Positions 54,526 to 63,273 of a stretch of DNA of 64,000 bases are shown piece by piece. A program made the translations under genes and the position numbers. This DNA comes from Paramagnetospirillum caucaseum. Lineage in GTDB: Bacteria > Pseudomonadota > Alphaproteobacteria > Rhodospirillales > Magnetospirillaceae. The stretch covers positions 1 to 64,000 of the forward strand of contig NZ_AONQ01000009.1 in assembly GCF_000342045.1 (NCBI RefSeq), given 5' to 3'. Under the pieces are notes generated by a model. It made no database searches, was not told the DNA's origin, and saw only the letters and a list, made by a program, of their open reading frames with translations. Positions within the stretch are counted from its first letter, which is position 1. Every line of letters starts with the position of its first letter.

Positions 54526-55125
54526 TCAGCCCTTGTGATGCATCTCGCTCATCATCTTCTTGCGGCGTTCGTCCCGCTTCATGCGGATCATCATGGTGTC
54601 CTCGGCCATGCCCATGTAGGTCATCATCAGGGCCTTGTCGAAATTCACCACTTCGCCGTCCCCCTTGGCCGCCTCGGCGGCGACCTTGGACGCGAAGGAG
54701 GTCTTGGCCTTCTTGCTCATGACGTTGCGATGCCCGCCACCGATGACGTAGGTGGCCGCCTCGGCATTTGTCATGGGCTTCAGAGCCTCGCCCGAACCGT
54801 TGTCGGGAGCGTAGATGGCCTTGGGCGCGCGGTCCAGGTTGACCGCCAGCGACACGGCAGCACAGTGCAGCGAGCAGGTTCCATCCACCAGATCATCCGA
54901 GTAATGCACCAGATGGCGGCTGAAGTGATACTCCTTGCGGTCCATGCCGCAATAGGGGCACTTCGGGTACTTGGTCAGTTCATCCACCAGAGGCGCGGCA
55001 TCCTTGGGTTTCTTCGGGATGAACTGCACCGGCGTGCCGTCGCCCTCGGCGGCCTCGGCGGGAACGACGATTGTGGCGGCCAGACCCAAGGTCGTACCAG
55101 CGGCCAGAAATTTACGACGGTTCAT
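54526..55125 (-). CDS. NosL-domain protein with twin-arginine-like signal
   Basis: A 199-residue protein starting MNRRKFLAAGTTLGLAATI, a Tat-type signal. Its NosL-like domain reads KCPYCGMDRKEYHFSRHLVHYSDDLVDGTCSLHCAAVSLAVNL (about 56-98), with more cysteine and histidine ligands than the neighbouring NosL. A lysine/methionine-rich C-terminus follows (MMTYMGMAEDTMMIRMKRD, KKMMSEMHHKG), plausible for Cu(I). Likely a periplasmic copper carrier. Confidence 0.75.
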   Translation of the reverse strand: MNRRKFLAAGTTLGLAATIVVPAEAAEGDGTPVQFIPKKPKDAAPLVDELTKYPKCPYCGMDRKEYHFSRHLVHYSDDLVDGTCSLHCAAVSLAVNLDRAPKAIYAPDNGSGEALKPMTNAEAATYVIGGGHRNVMSKKAKTSFASKVAAEAAKGDGEVVNFDKALMMTYMGMAEDTMMIRMKRDERRKKMMSEMHHKG

Positions 55126-55148
55126 TCTGTTCTCCTCTCCAAGACAAC

Positions 55149-55838
55149 TCACCAGTTGGATAAATTCTTCATCACCGTGAAGAAGCGCAGGCCCTGCATC
55201 AGGGTCTCCACGCCCAGCACGATGACCACGATGGCCGCCCCCTTGAGCAGCCAGCCGCGCGCCGCTGCGCCCAGCCGCCCCAACATCAGGCTGACGAACA
55301 GCATGGACGGCAGGGTGCCGAGCCCGAAGGCCAGCATCAGCGCCCCGCCCTGCCAGACCTGCGGCGCGGCGCTGGCCTTGACCGCCACGGCAAGAGTCAG
55401 GGCGCAGGGCATCAGCCCGTTCATCAGCCCGGCCAGGGCCGCACCGCGCACGGGTCCCTGGGCGCTGGCGGCGAAGTAGTATTTCCCGAAAGCCGCCATG
55501 GGGACGCCGATCAGCGGCAACCGGCGGGGCAGCCAACCCAGGATGTCGAGGCCGAGCGCGATGACCACCAGTCCGGCGACGATCTGGAGGATGCCCTGGA
55601 CCTTGCCGACGATGCCGGTGGAGACCAGGGCGAGGCCCAGGGCCGCCGCGAGGATGCCCACCAGCACATAGACCGAGACCCGCGCCCCGTGATAGGCCAG
55701 GGCCGGAACCGCTCCCTTGCCGGCCTCGCCCATGCGCACGAAGCAAGCTGAAACCAGCGAGCCGCACATGCCGACGCAATGGCCGCTGCCCAGGATGCCG
55801 GCCATGAAGGCGAGCGTGTAGTCGAGTTCGCCTTCCAC
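55149..55838 (-). CDS. TauE/SafE (UreH_2)-like membrane protein with CVGMCG motif
   Basis: A 229-residue, six-helix membrane protein with GILGSGHCVGMCGSLVSACF near the N-terminus and GLMNGLMPCALTLAVAVKA in the second half. The paired cysteine elements in membrane helices are as in the CcoS/SafE/DsbD-like group tied to copper import for cytochrome cbb3 and related enzymes. The start is GTG 55838, directly abutting the P-ATPase stop with AAGGA at proper distance. It would move copper or reducing power across the membrane. Confidence 0.78.
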   Translation of the reverse strand: MEGELDYTLAFMAGILGSGHCVGMCGSLVSACFVRMGEAGKGAVPALAYHGARVSVYVLVGILAAALGLALVSTGIVGKVQGILQIVAGLVVIALGLDILGWLPRRLPLIGVPMAAFGKYYFAASAQGPVRGAALAGLMNGLMPCALTLAVAVKASAAPQVWQGGALMLAFGLGTLPSMLFVSLMLGRLGAAARGWLLKGAAIVVIVLGVETLMQGLRFFTVMKNLSNW

Positions 55839-58247
55839 CTACTTGTCCTTCTGCAGCCGCAGCGAATTGGTCACCACCGACACCGAGGACAAGGCCATGG
55901 CCGAGGACGCCACCATGGGACTGAGCTCGCCCAACGCCGCGCCGGGAATGGCGATGGTGTTGTAGCCCATGGCCCACACCAGGTTCTGGCGGATGATCCG
56001 CATGGTCTTGCGGGAAAGCTCGATCATCTCGGCCACCTTGGCGATGTCGCCATTGACCAGGGTGACGGGGGCCGCCTCGATGGCTACGTCGGTGCCGGTG
56101 CCGATGGCGAAGCCCACATCCGCCGCCGCCAGGGCGGGAGCGTCGTTGATGCCGTCGCCGATCATGCCCACCGATTCGCCCGCCGCCCGCAGTTCGGCGA
56201 CGATCTCCTGTTTCCGGGCCGGCGAGGCCTGGGAGACCACCTCGGGAATACCGATCTCGGCGGCGATGTGATGGGCCGCCGTCGCCACGTCGCCGGTCAC
56301 CATGATGGTGCGGATGCCCAAGTCGTGCAGGCGGGCGATGGCCGCCGCGGAAGTCGGACGCGGCCGGTCGGAAATGCCGAACAGGGCGGCAAAGGTCCCG
56401 TCGATGGCGGCCAGCACCGGAGTCTGGCCGTCGAGGGAAGGAACCTGGACCGCCACGCCCTCTTCCGCCAGATAGGAGGCACTGCCCACCAGCACCACAT
56501 GCCGGCCGATGCGGGCTCGGATCCCTTTGCCGATCTCGGCGTTGAAGTCGTCGGCCGGCCTGGGCTCGATGCCGCGCAAACGGGCGTAATCCACCACCGA
56601 GCGGCCGAGGTGATGCTCGGACCCCGTTTCGGCGGCGGCCACCAGGGCCAGAACCTCACTTGCGTCGAAGCCGGGCCGGACGGCGAAATGAGAGACCACG
56701 GGACGGCCTTCGGTCACCGTGCCGGTCTTGTCGAACACTAACACGGTCAGGCCCGAGGCGGTTTCCAGCGCCTCGCCGTTGCGGATATAGATGCCGCGCC
56801 GCGCCGCCTGGCCAGTGGCGGCCATGATGGCGGTGGGGGTGGCCAGCCCCAAGGCGCAAGGGCACGCGATCAGCAGCACCGAGACAGCATTGCCCAAGGC
56901 GGTGGAGAAGCGCGCTCCTCCGGCGATCCAGGTCGCGAAGGTCACCCCCGCCACCACCACCACGCCCGGAACGAAGACCGCCGAAACCCGGTCGGCCATG
57001 CGCTGCACGGGAAGTTTGGTGGCCTGGGCGTGATCGACCATGCGCACGATGCCGGCCAGTACGGTGTCCTGGCCCACGGCACTGGCCCTCATACGGAAGC
57101 TTCCCGCCCCGTTGATGCAGCCGCCGGTCACCGGATCGCCGGGTCCCTTGACCACCGGCATGCTTTCACCGGTGACCATGGATTCATCCAAGGTGGTGCG
57201 GCCGCCGGTGACGCTGCCGTCCACCGGCACCCGTTCGCCGGGACGCACCAGCAGGATGTCACCGACCATCAGGTCATCGACCGGCACCACCACTTCGATC
57301 TCGTCGCGGATCAGGGTGGCTGTGGGAGGTTGCAGATCGAGCAGGCGGCGGATGGCGTCGCCGGCCTTGCCCTTGGCGCGCTCCTCCAGCCAGCGGCCCA
57401 GCAGCACGAAGGAGACGATGCCCGCCGCCGCCTCGAAATAGAGATGATGCCGGCCGGCCAACAGAGAGGACACCGAGTGGCCATAGGCCGACCCGGCCCC
57501 CAGGGCGATCAGGGTATCCATGTTGGCGGTACGGTTCCTGGCCAGCTTGGCGGCGCGGGTAAAGAACTGACGCCCCGCCCCCAGCACTACCGGGGTGGTG
57601 AGCGCAAATTCCACCACATGCCAGAACCGCGAGCGCGGCATGGCCATGCCGATGACCATCACCGGCAGGCTGAGCAGGCAGGCCCCGATGGCGCGGCGCC
57701 GGGCCTCCTTCACATGCCGGCGCTCGCGCTCGACGATCATCTTACGCTGGGAAAGGGTGTCCATGGGCCGCGCCTCGTAGCCCAGCGCCCTGATGCGGGC
57801 TTCCAGCGCCGGACGGTCCAGGCGGCCGACCACCGTGGCGGTGGCGGTACCGTAATTGACGCTGGCCGAGCGGATGGCCGGATCACGGCTCAGGCTCATC
57901 TGGATCAGGGCGGCGCACGACGCGCAGGTCATGCCCTCCACCGCCACGCTGATTTCTCCGACCGCGCCCTCATCGCAATGGGTGGAAGTCGGCGCCTGCT
58001 TTGGCGCACGGGCCAAATTCCCAGCCACGGTGTCGACCAGCCGCAGCAGGTTGTCCACCGGGATCGCCTTCGGATCGAAGCGCACCGCCAACGACGCCAA
58101 ACAGGGAACCACCCGCACATCCTTGATGGCGGCGTGCTTGCGCAGCAGGATTTCCAGCAGGCAAAGCCGCTCGGCCTCGCCCTTCAGCGCCGGGACCACC
58201 ACCCGGACCCGGCGCCGCAGTTGGTGGACGACCTGGATGGCGTCCAT
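55839..58247 (-). CDS. Copper-type P1B ATPase with degenerate first metal domain
   Basis: An 802-residue pump. An N-terminal ferredoxin-like domain (about 1-70) lacks CxxC, and a second one has GMTCASCAALIQ (about 93-104). Eight predicted membrane helices follow, with LIACPCALGLATPTA, the phosphorylation site DKTGTVTEG, SEHHLGR in place of the usual SEHPLA, and GDGINDAPALA. The CPC motif marks a Cu(I)/Ag(I) P1B-1 pump. Its place among NosL and thioredoxin-like genes suggests it supplies copper to a periplasmic enzyme (FixI/CtpA type), unlike the detoxifying CopA at 20955. Confidence 0.88.
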   Translation of the reverse strand: MDAIQVVHQLRRRVRVVVPALKGEAERLCLLEILLRKHAAIKDVRVVPCLASLAVRFDPKAIPVDNLLRLVDTVAGNLARAPKQAPTSTHCDEGAVGEISVAVEGMTCASCAALIQMSLSRDPAIRSASVNYGTATATVVGRLDRPALEARIRALGYEARPMDTLSQRKMIVERERRHVKEARRRAIGACLLSLPVMVIGMAMPRSRFWHVVEFALTTPVVLGAGRQFFTRAAKLARNRTANMDTLIALGAGSAYGHSVSSLLAGRHHLYFEAAAGIVSFVLLGRWLEERAKGKAGDAIRRLLDLQPPTATLIRDEIEVVVPVDDLMVGDILLVRPGERVPVDGSVTGGRTTLDESMVTGESMPVVKGPGDPVTGGCINGAGSFRMRASAVGQDTVLAGIVRMVDHAQATKLPVQRMADRVSAVFVPGVVVVAGVTFATWIAGGARFSTALGNAVSVLLIACPCALGLATPTAIMAATGQAARRGIYIRNGEALETASGLTVLVFDKTGTVTEGRPVVSHFAVRPGFDASEVLALVAAAETGSEHHLGRSVVDYARLRGIEPRPADDFNAEIGKGIRARIGRHVVLVGSASYLAEEGVAVQVPSLDGQTPVLAAIDGTFAALFGISDRPRPTSAAAIARLHDLGIRTIMVTGDVATAAHHIAAEIGIPEVVSQASPARKQEIVAELRAAGESVGMIGDGINDAPALAAADVGFAIGTGTDVAIEAAPVTLVNGDIAKVAEMIELSRKTMRIIRQNLVWAMGYNTIAIPGAALGELSPMVASSAMALSSVSVVTNSLRLQKDK

Positions 58248-58942
58248 CACTTCTTCACCAGCTTGGGCACCGCGCCCTTGCGGTAACGCACCAGCAGGAA
58301 GGTCAGGTAGACCACCGTCATCCACTGGTAGCGGAAAGCCCACGGCCGGGGCAGCCACTGGCCGATGATGCGGTCCCAGTGGCTCCGGATCAGGTAGAAG
58401 GCCACCAGATCGTTGAGGAAGTGGATGATCCATTCCTGCACATCGACCCCACCGGGCACCGGCTTGCCGGTCTTGATGGCGACGATCTTGGAGACCACGT
58501 CGATCTTGGCCCTGAGGTCGTCATAGCGGCTACGAACCGCGCGGACCGGAGCGCTGTCCTTGATGCGGTCCAGCCATCCCGGCGGCACCACCTCCCCCTC
58601 CATGACCATGGGAACCGAGGGCGGCGGCACGGCGGCGTCCATGTCCACGGCCTCGGTCACCAGGGCCGCCAGGGCCTTGGCGATAGGGGCGATGCCGCAG
58701 ACATCCTCCATGTAACGGATGGAGAGCTTGCCCGCGCCCGGAAAGACATGGACGCGGTAAACGCCCTCGATCCGCCCCAGCCCCTCTTCCAGCACCAGGG
58801 CCGCCCCGGGTGTGCGAAGGGCATCGGGCAGGTCGAAGCGGATGTGCCCATCCGAGCGATAGCGCACGGTCATCGCCTGCCACAGCGCCTTGGCGCGGGC
58901 CTCGCGGGCGGCCTTGGCCGCCTTCCCCCTTCCACCGATCAT
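58247..58942 (-). CDS. HMA_2-like membrane-anchored protein
   Basis: A 231-residue protein. A basic N-terminus precedes a ferredoxin-like domain (about 25-95, RFDLPDALRTPGAALVLEEGLGRIEGVYRVHVFPGAGKLSIRY) with the fold rhythm of heavy-metal domains but no CxxC, as in HMA_2 proteins. A proline-rich linker and one or two C-terminal hydrophobic segments (about 175-220) follow. It overlaps the P-ATPase by one base, so it is probably its partner. Confidence 0.65.
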   Translation of the reverse strand: MIGGRGKAAKAAREARAKALWQAMTVRYRSDGHIRFDLPDALRTPGAALVLEEGLGRIEGVYRVHVFPGAGKLSIRYMEDVCGIAPIAKALAALVTEAVDMDAAVPPPSVPMVMEGEVVPPGWLDRIKDSAPVRAVRSRYDDLRAKIDVVSKIVAIKTGKPVPGGVDVQEWIIHFLNDLVAFYLIRSHWDRIIGQWLPRPWAFRYQWMTVVYLTFLLVRYRKGAVPKLVKK

Positions 58943-58958
58943 AGCCGCAGCCTCCCCG

Positions 58959-59252
58959 CTATTCCTTGGCCTTGGCTTCCTCGGCCTCGCGGGTCTCCTC
59001 GACCAGATCGGCCAGGTTCTCCTTGGCGTTCAGCACCATGTCCTTACCCATGTCGCTGGCCTTGGCCACGGCGGCGGTGATCTCCTTCCTGTACTTGAAG
59101 CCGAGATAGCCGATGGCGATTCCCGCTCCCAGCATCACCACCGGATGCCCGAGAAGACGTCCGAACAGGCTCTTGCCCGCCACATATCCCACAGCCATGA
59201 CGGCCCCCTTTCCAAGTTCGTGTCCAAGATGGTTGGTTTCGTTGCTCATCAT
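58959..59252 (-). CDS. Small glycine-rich membrane protein (DUF5132-like)
   Basis: A 97-residue protein from ATG 59252 (or 59249). A glycine-rich hydrophobic segment (AVMAVGYVAGKSLFGRLLGHPVVMLGAGIAIGYLGF, about 15-52) precedes a charged amphipathic helix ending in an EETREAEEAKAKE tail. It overlaps the stop of the 54-residue metal-binding gene. I recall small DUF5132-type proteins beside HMA_2 proteins and metal ATPases; function unknown. Confidence 0.65.
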   Translation of the reverse strand: MMSNETNHLGHELGKGAVMAVGYVAGKSLFGRLLGHPVVMLGAGIAIGYLGFKYRKEITAAVAKASDMGKDMVLNAKENLADLVEETREAEEAKAKE

Positions 59253-59413
59253 TTTCCGTCCCCTTTTTCCTTCACGGCATCCGGGTTCAGCATCACCCAG
59301 ATGCCCCGGCAGCCTTCGCAGCAGAAGGCCATGTCCTTTTCCCCGGCCTTCAAGTGTAGGCCGTCCTTCGGTACCGGCAGACCGCAAAGGTCGCAGGTCT
59401 CCGCCTCGCTCAA
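59249..59413 (-). CDS. 54-residue metal-binding protein (P-ATPase metal-binding-domain type)
   Basis: A short gene from TTG 59413, whose TTGA overlaps the stop of the TlpA-like gene; GGAGGA lies seven bases upstream. The protein begins MSEAETCDLCGLPVPKDG and continues with MAFCCEGCRGIWVML, a CxxC-GLPVP...FCC-x2-C pattern. That is the N-terminal metal-binding domain normally fused to some copper P-ATPases (PF12156-like), here free-standing. Its stop overlaps the next ATG. The close coupling on both sides and the motif make it convincing despite its size. Confidence 0.8.
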   Translation of the reverse strand: MSEAETCDLCGLPVPKDGLHLKAGEKDMAFCCEGCRGIWVMLNPDAVKEKGDGK

Positions 59414-59898
59414 AGCAGTTCCTCCACCTTGCGGCGGAAGGTGGCCTCGTCGGTCTCGCCCAGGATGCGGCCCTTGACCTTGCCGTCGCGCCCCACGAAC
59501 AGGGTCATGGGCAGGCCGGTGACGCCATAGGCCTTGGTCACCTTGGAGCCGGGGTCGAGCAGGACCGGATAGGTGACGCCCAGCTTGGCGATGAAATCGG
59601 CGATGTCGCCTTTCTCCTGCCCGGCATTGACCGCCAGCACCTCGAATCCCTTATCGCGAGACTGGCTCCAGACGGCCTGGATCATCTTCATCTCGTCCTT
59701 GCAAAACGGACACCACGTCGCCCAGAAGCGCAGGACCACAACCTTGCCGGCCAGTTGGGCGGGATAATCCACCGCCGTTCCATCCAGCGTGCTCAGCTTG
59801 AAGGCCGGCGGCGCGTCGCCCACATGGGGGGCCTTGGCCCCGCCCTCGCCGCAGGCGGACAGCAGCAGCAGAACGGCCAGGAAACGGAATGCTCTCAT
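59410..59898 (-). CDS. TlpA/ResA-like thioredoxin lipoprotein
   Basis: A 162-residue exported thioredoxin-fold protein with lipobox LLSAC (Cys near 16). The active site is WATWCPFCKDEM (CxxC near 59-62), and the cis-proline lies in VTGLPMTLFVGRDGKV. Such proteins keep cysteines of copper sites or haem sites reduced in the periplasm. It overlaps both neighbours by four bases. In this operon its likely targets are the cysteines of NosL-like or CuA-type proteins. Confidence 0.85.
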   Translation of the reverse strand: MRAFRFLAVLLLLSACGEGGAKAPHVGDAPPAFKLSTLDGTAVDYPAQLAGKVVVLRFWATWCPFCKDEMKMIQAVWSQSRDKGFEVLAVNAGQEKGDIADFIAKLGVTYPVLLDPGSKVTKAYGVTGLPMTLFVGRDGKVKGRILGETDEATFRRKVEELL

Positions 59899-60929
59899 GG
59901 CTGGCCTCCCAGGATGGACAAGAGCCGCTCGGGCTCGATCAGGATCAGGTGCGAGCGGACGATCAGCCACAGCGCCACCGCCCCGAACAAGGCAAACCCG
60001 GCCATGGACGAACCGACACAGCGGCGCATGATCCGGGGCGCCGCCTCGGCCAGGCTGGCCAGGCTGGCGGCAGGTTGGGCGATCCCGCCCCCCACCCCCA
60101 GGACGGCGGCGGCGAACAGCGGCAGATAGAGGGCATAGCCCACATGACCGTACTCGCCCTTGAGAATGCAGAAGGGGCAATGGTGGTGGGGCAACTCGTA
60201 GACATAGACCGAGATCGCCGCCACCACCGCCTCCATGGCGACGACGAAGGCGACGAGGGAGAGGACGGCGTAGGCCACCGCCCCCTTGCCGGTGGCCAAA
60301 GCCCGGCGGCCGGCCGCCATCACCAGGATCAGCGCCACCGCCAGCCCGGCCAGGGAGGCTTCGGGGGCGATGGCCGCCAGCTTGTCGCTGGTGACCTGGG
60401 TCGCGCCGGAAAACAGGGTGGAGCAGCAAGACGCGATCACGTCGGCGCGCAAGCCCAGGAAATAGGCCAGTTGTACCCCCGCCGCCGCCGCCATCAGCGG
60501 CGCCAGGGCCATCAGCGCCCCGTACTTGACCCGCACCAGGGGATAGTCGAAGCCCCGGCTGTCCACATGGTTCAGCACCAGCCAGGCGCTGGCGGCAAAG
60601 AAGACGGCGATCCTGAGATAGAGGGTGGGAAAGCCGAAATCATTGACGTTGAGCGTGCCCACCGCGCACATGGCGCCGACGAACAGCGAGGACATGCGGT
60701 CGGCGTTGAACACGAACAGTATCAGCGACGCCAGTTCGGACAGCAGCACCACCACCAGCAGGGTGGAGACCAGATAGGTGCGTTTTTCCATCTCCAACTG
60801 GGCCTCGGACCCGCTGGCGGTGTCCCAGCGGCGCATCACCCGTACCGCGAACGGTACCGAGGCGGCCACCATCAGGGTACCCACCAGGGAAGCCAGCAGC
60901 AGGGCGATGATGGCCGGCTGGAACAGCAT
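59895..60929 (-). CDS. Polytopic membrane protein with HHHCPFCILK motif
   Basis: A 344-residue protein with about eight hydrophobic segments. In the second half, before a membrane segment, it has ELPHHHCPFCILKGEYGHVGY (about 241-261), a CxxC flanked by three histidines, and a CC pair (near 188). The CPFC motif and the position recall VKOR/DsbB-type redox proteins, but the histidines also suit metal binding. It may renew the neighbouring TlpA-like protein or carry copper. Family not recognised with certainty. Confidence 0.6.
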   Translation of the reverse strand: MLFQPAIIALLLASLVGTLMVAASVPFAVRVMRRWDTASGSEAQLEMEKRTYLVSTLLVVVLLSELASLILFVFNADRMSSLFVGAMCAVGTLNVNDFGFPTLYLRIAVFFAASAWLVLNHVDSRGFDYPLVRVKYGALMALAPLMAAAAGVQLAYFLGLRADVIASCCSTLFSGATQVTSDKLAAIAPEASLAGLAVALILVMAAGRRALATGKGAVAYAVLSLVAFVVAMEAVVAAISVYVYELPHHHCPFCILKGEYGHVGYALYLPLFAAAVLGVGGGIAQPAASLASLAEAAPRIMRRCVGSSMAGFALFGAVALWLIVRSHLILIEPERLLSILGGQP

Positions 60930-61606
60930 CAGCGCGCCTCCACCAACTCGCCGTCGCGCAAGCTGACCACATGGTCGACCACCGCCGTATCGCAGACCAG
61001 GGGATCGTGGCTGGTCATCAACACGGTCTTGCCCGAGGCTTTCAGGGTCTCAACAATGCCGAGAAACTGCTTCGAGCGCTCGCTGTCCAGATTGGCGGTG
61101 GGTTCGTCGGCGATGATCACCTCGGGATCGTTGATCAGGGCCCGGGCGATGGCCACCCGCTGGGCCTCGCCGCCCGACAGCCATTCGGCGTTGGACTGGG
61201 CCTTGGCATGGATGTCGAGGCTTTGCATCAGGCCATGCGCGCGGGCGGCCAGTTCCTTGCGGTCGACGCCCAGGGGATAGGCCGGGATCATGACGTTCTC
61301 CAGCGCGCTGATACCCTTCAGCAGATTGAACTGCTGGAACACGAAGCCGAAGGTGGAGCGGCGGATATCGGTCAGGAACCGTTCAGGCAGGCCGGAGATG
61401 TCGCGGTCCTTCAGCCGCACCCGCCCCGAGGTCGGCCGGGCCAGGCAGCCCACCAGGGTCAGCAACGTGGTCTTGCCCGAACCCGAGGGGCCACGGAACA
61501 CCGTCACTTTGCCTGCCTTGACCGACAAGTCGATGCCCTTCAGGGCCCAGAACTCGTTGGACTTGCCCTGGTTGAAGGCTTTTCTTACGTCGCTGAGATG
61601 GATCAT
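60929..61606 (-). CDS. LolD/MacB-type ABC ATPase
   Basis: A 225-residue ATPase: Walker A GPSGSGKTT (near 39-47), signature LSGGEAQRVAIARAL, Walker B VIIADEPTANLD, H-loop TSHD. The family works with FtsX-like permeases in mechanotransmission or lipoprotein export. It overlaps the permease stop by four bases. A role in extracting or maturing a periplasmic protein, like NosF in nos clusters, is an inference. Confidence 0.88.
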   Translation of the reverse strand: MIHLSDVRKAFNQGKSNEFWALKGIDLSVKAGKVTVFRGPSGSGKTTLLTLVGCLARPTSGRVRLKDRDISGLPERFLTDIRRSTFGFVFQQFNLLKGISALENVMIPAYPLGVDRKELAARAHGLMQSLDIHAKAQSNAEWLSGGEAQRVAIARALINDPEVIIADEPTANLDSERSKQFLGIVETLKASGKTVLMTSHDPLVCDTAVVDHVVSLRDGELVEAR

Positions 61607-62736
61607 CGCATCACCGTATCGGGATCGACGATCGCCGCCCGCCAGATGGGCACCACCGTGGCGATGGTGTAGGGAAACACCGTGAAGAAGAACAGGGTCG
61701 CCACCTGCAACTCGTCGACAAAGGGCGCCAGCTTGTATTTCGGGTACAGTACCGCCCAGCCCTTCAACACCGGCTCGAACAGCCCGGCGCCGAAATGGAA
61801 GACGTGGGCATAGGCCAGCAGGTAGCCGACCAGGAAGGCCGACAGCGACACCACCAGGCCCTCAAGCATCTTGAGGCGGATGACGTCGCCGGTTTCCCAG
61901 CCCACCGCCTTCAAGATGCCGATCTCGCGCCGCTCCTCCGCCGACAGGCCCGAGGCCTTCTCCCACGAGAAGATGGCGAAGGCCAGGATCGAGCCGGCCA
62001 GCAGCACCAGCAGCATGCCTTCCCGCCAATCGAACACCGATTCGTAGGTGCGCAATATCTCGTCACGCAGAATGATACGGGTGTCGGGCAAAGCGGCGTC
62101 GATCTTCTCGGCGATCTTGGTCACCTCGCGCGGGTTGCGCACCGAAATGGCCAGATCGGTGAACAGTCCCGGAGCGATGCCGAACAGACGGCGGAAATCC
62201 TCTTCCGCCACCAGGAACAGATCGGTCGAGACCAGGGCGGAGTCCCGCGAGATGGCGCTTTCCACCTTGAACTGCACCAGGGAACCGTCATGGGCGCGAA
62301 AACTCATCAGGTCGCCGGGATCGGCGCTCCTCACCCGCACCACCCCGTCGCCGATCACCACCTTGCCCGGCTCGATGCGGGGATTGGTGGGAACCATCAA
62401 AGTGTAATTGGCCGCGGCGGCCGGATCGAACAGGTAACCCCACAGCCGCCCCTCCGCCGATTGCACGCCCCGGATGCCCTTGATGGCGTCGAGATGGCGG
62501 GCGGGAATCAGATCGTGCCGTCCGGCCACCATGCGCTGGACCAGCACCTCCGGACTCTTGGCCAGCACGGTGGCGGCTTCGCGGCGGATGGCGTGGGAGA
62601 ACAGCATCACCGAGGCCAGCAGGAAAACGATGGCGGTATAGACCGCCAGCATGCCCAGCGTCTTGCCCCGGCGCCGCGACAGCGACGACAGGCTGAAATC
62701 CAGCAGGTTGCGCTGCTTGTTGAGCCAGCCCCTCAT
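61603..62736 (-). CDS. FtsX/LolE-like ABC permease
   Basis: A 377-residue permease: one N-terminal helix (about 25-48, GMLAVYTAIVFLLASVMLFSHAI), a large periplasmic domain (about 50-225) and three C-terminal helices with MLLVLLAGSILAFAIFSWEKASGLSAEERREIGILKAVGWETGDVI, the FtsX/MacB-type coupling region. It pairs with the ATPase gene downstream. No lipoprotein-release genes are nearby, so a dedicated role in this operon is likely. Confidence 0.82.
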   Translation of the reverse strand: MRGWLNKQRNLLDFSLSSLSRRRGKTLGMLAVYTAIVFLLASVMLFSHAIRREAATVLAKSPEVLVQRMVAGRHDLIPARHLDAIKGIRGVQSAEGRLWGYLFDPAAAANYTLMVPTNPRIEPGKVVIGDGVVRVRSADPGDLMSFRAHDGSLVQFKVESAISRDSALVSTDLFLVAEEDFRRLFGIAPGLFTDLAISVRNPREVTKIAEKIDAALPDTRIILRDEILRTYESVFDWREGMLLVLLAGSILAFAIFSWEKASGLSAEERREIGILKAVGWETGDVIRLKMLEGLVVSLSAFLVGYLLAYAHVFHFGAGLFEPVLKGWAVLYPKYKLAPFVDELQVATLFFFTVFPYTIATVVPIWRAAIVDPDTVMR

Positions 62737-63029
62737 GGCCGCCCCCTCGGCATGGGCGGCGGCAACAACGATCCAGTGGGGAAATGATCCATGGCGAAGG
62801 GATGATCCTGAAAGGCGGAATGCAGGTCGGCCTGGCTGGGATGGCGGGTGTAGCGGGCTTCGGTGAACAGCACGAGATCGGTCAGGCCCAACTTTTCCAC
62901 CATCTCCGCCTTGGCGTGCAGCGCGGGAGCCGCGCGAGAAAGCCCCAAAGCGGCATCGGCAAAGCTGCCCCCCAGCAGGACCAGCAGCACCGCGGACAAG
63001 ATCAGGAACCCATCGGACTTTCGCAGCAT
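62733..63029 (-). CDS. Small membrane-anchored protein of unknown function
   Basis: A 98-residue protein with an N-terminal helix (about 8-28) and a periplasmic part of about 65 residues. The latter has the conserved-looking DLVLFTEARYTRHPSQADLHSAFQDHPFAMDHFPTGS, rich in histidine and phenylalanine with a proline-rich end. Histidines and methionine may bind a metal. It overlaps the FtsX-type gene by four bases and the preceding 62-residue gene by one. Confidence 0.6.
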   Translation of the reverse strand: MLRKSDGFLILSAVLLVLLGGSFADAALGLSRAAPALHAKAEMVEKLGLTDLVLFTEARYTRHPSQADLHSAFQDHPFAMDHFPTGSLLPPPMPRGRP

Positions 63030-63217
63030 CAGACTCTGGCCGCCGCCTTCATCAGAACCACGCGCAGCGCGCCGGTCAGGCTGGGGCCGACGCCCAGGCT
63101 CTGCGACAGGGCGGGAACCAGAATCAGGGATGCGACGGTCAGGCCGGTACCCAGCACCAGCGATCCCAGGCCGATCTCATTGGTCTTGGCCGTGCTTTTG
63201 ACGGTGGAAGTGCTCAT
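63029..63217 (-). CDS. 62-residue single-helix membrane peptide
   Basis: A small protein from ATG 63217, preceded by GGAGGA. A polar N-terminus (STSTVKSTAKTNE) is followed by one hydrophobic stretch (LGSLVLGTGLTVASLILVPAL, about 17-37) and a basic end MKAAARV. It overlaps the next gene (TGATG) and therefore belongs to the operon. Function unknown; possibly a small subunit of the FtsX-type system. Confidence 0.6.
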   Translation of the reverse strand: MSTSTVKSTAKTNEIGLGSLVLGTGLTVASLILVPALSQSLGVGPSLTGALRVVLMKAAARV

Positions 63218-63273
63218 ATCTCGTCCTCCAATCTCCATGACAGACGGAATCGGCCGAGGCCGACCCGAAGGGG

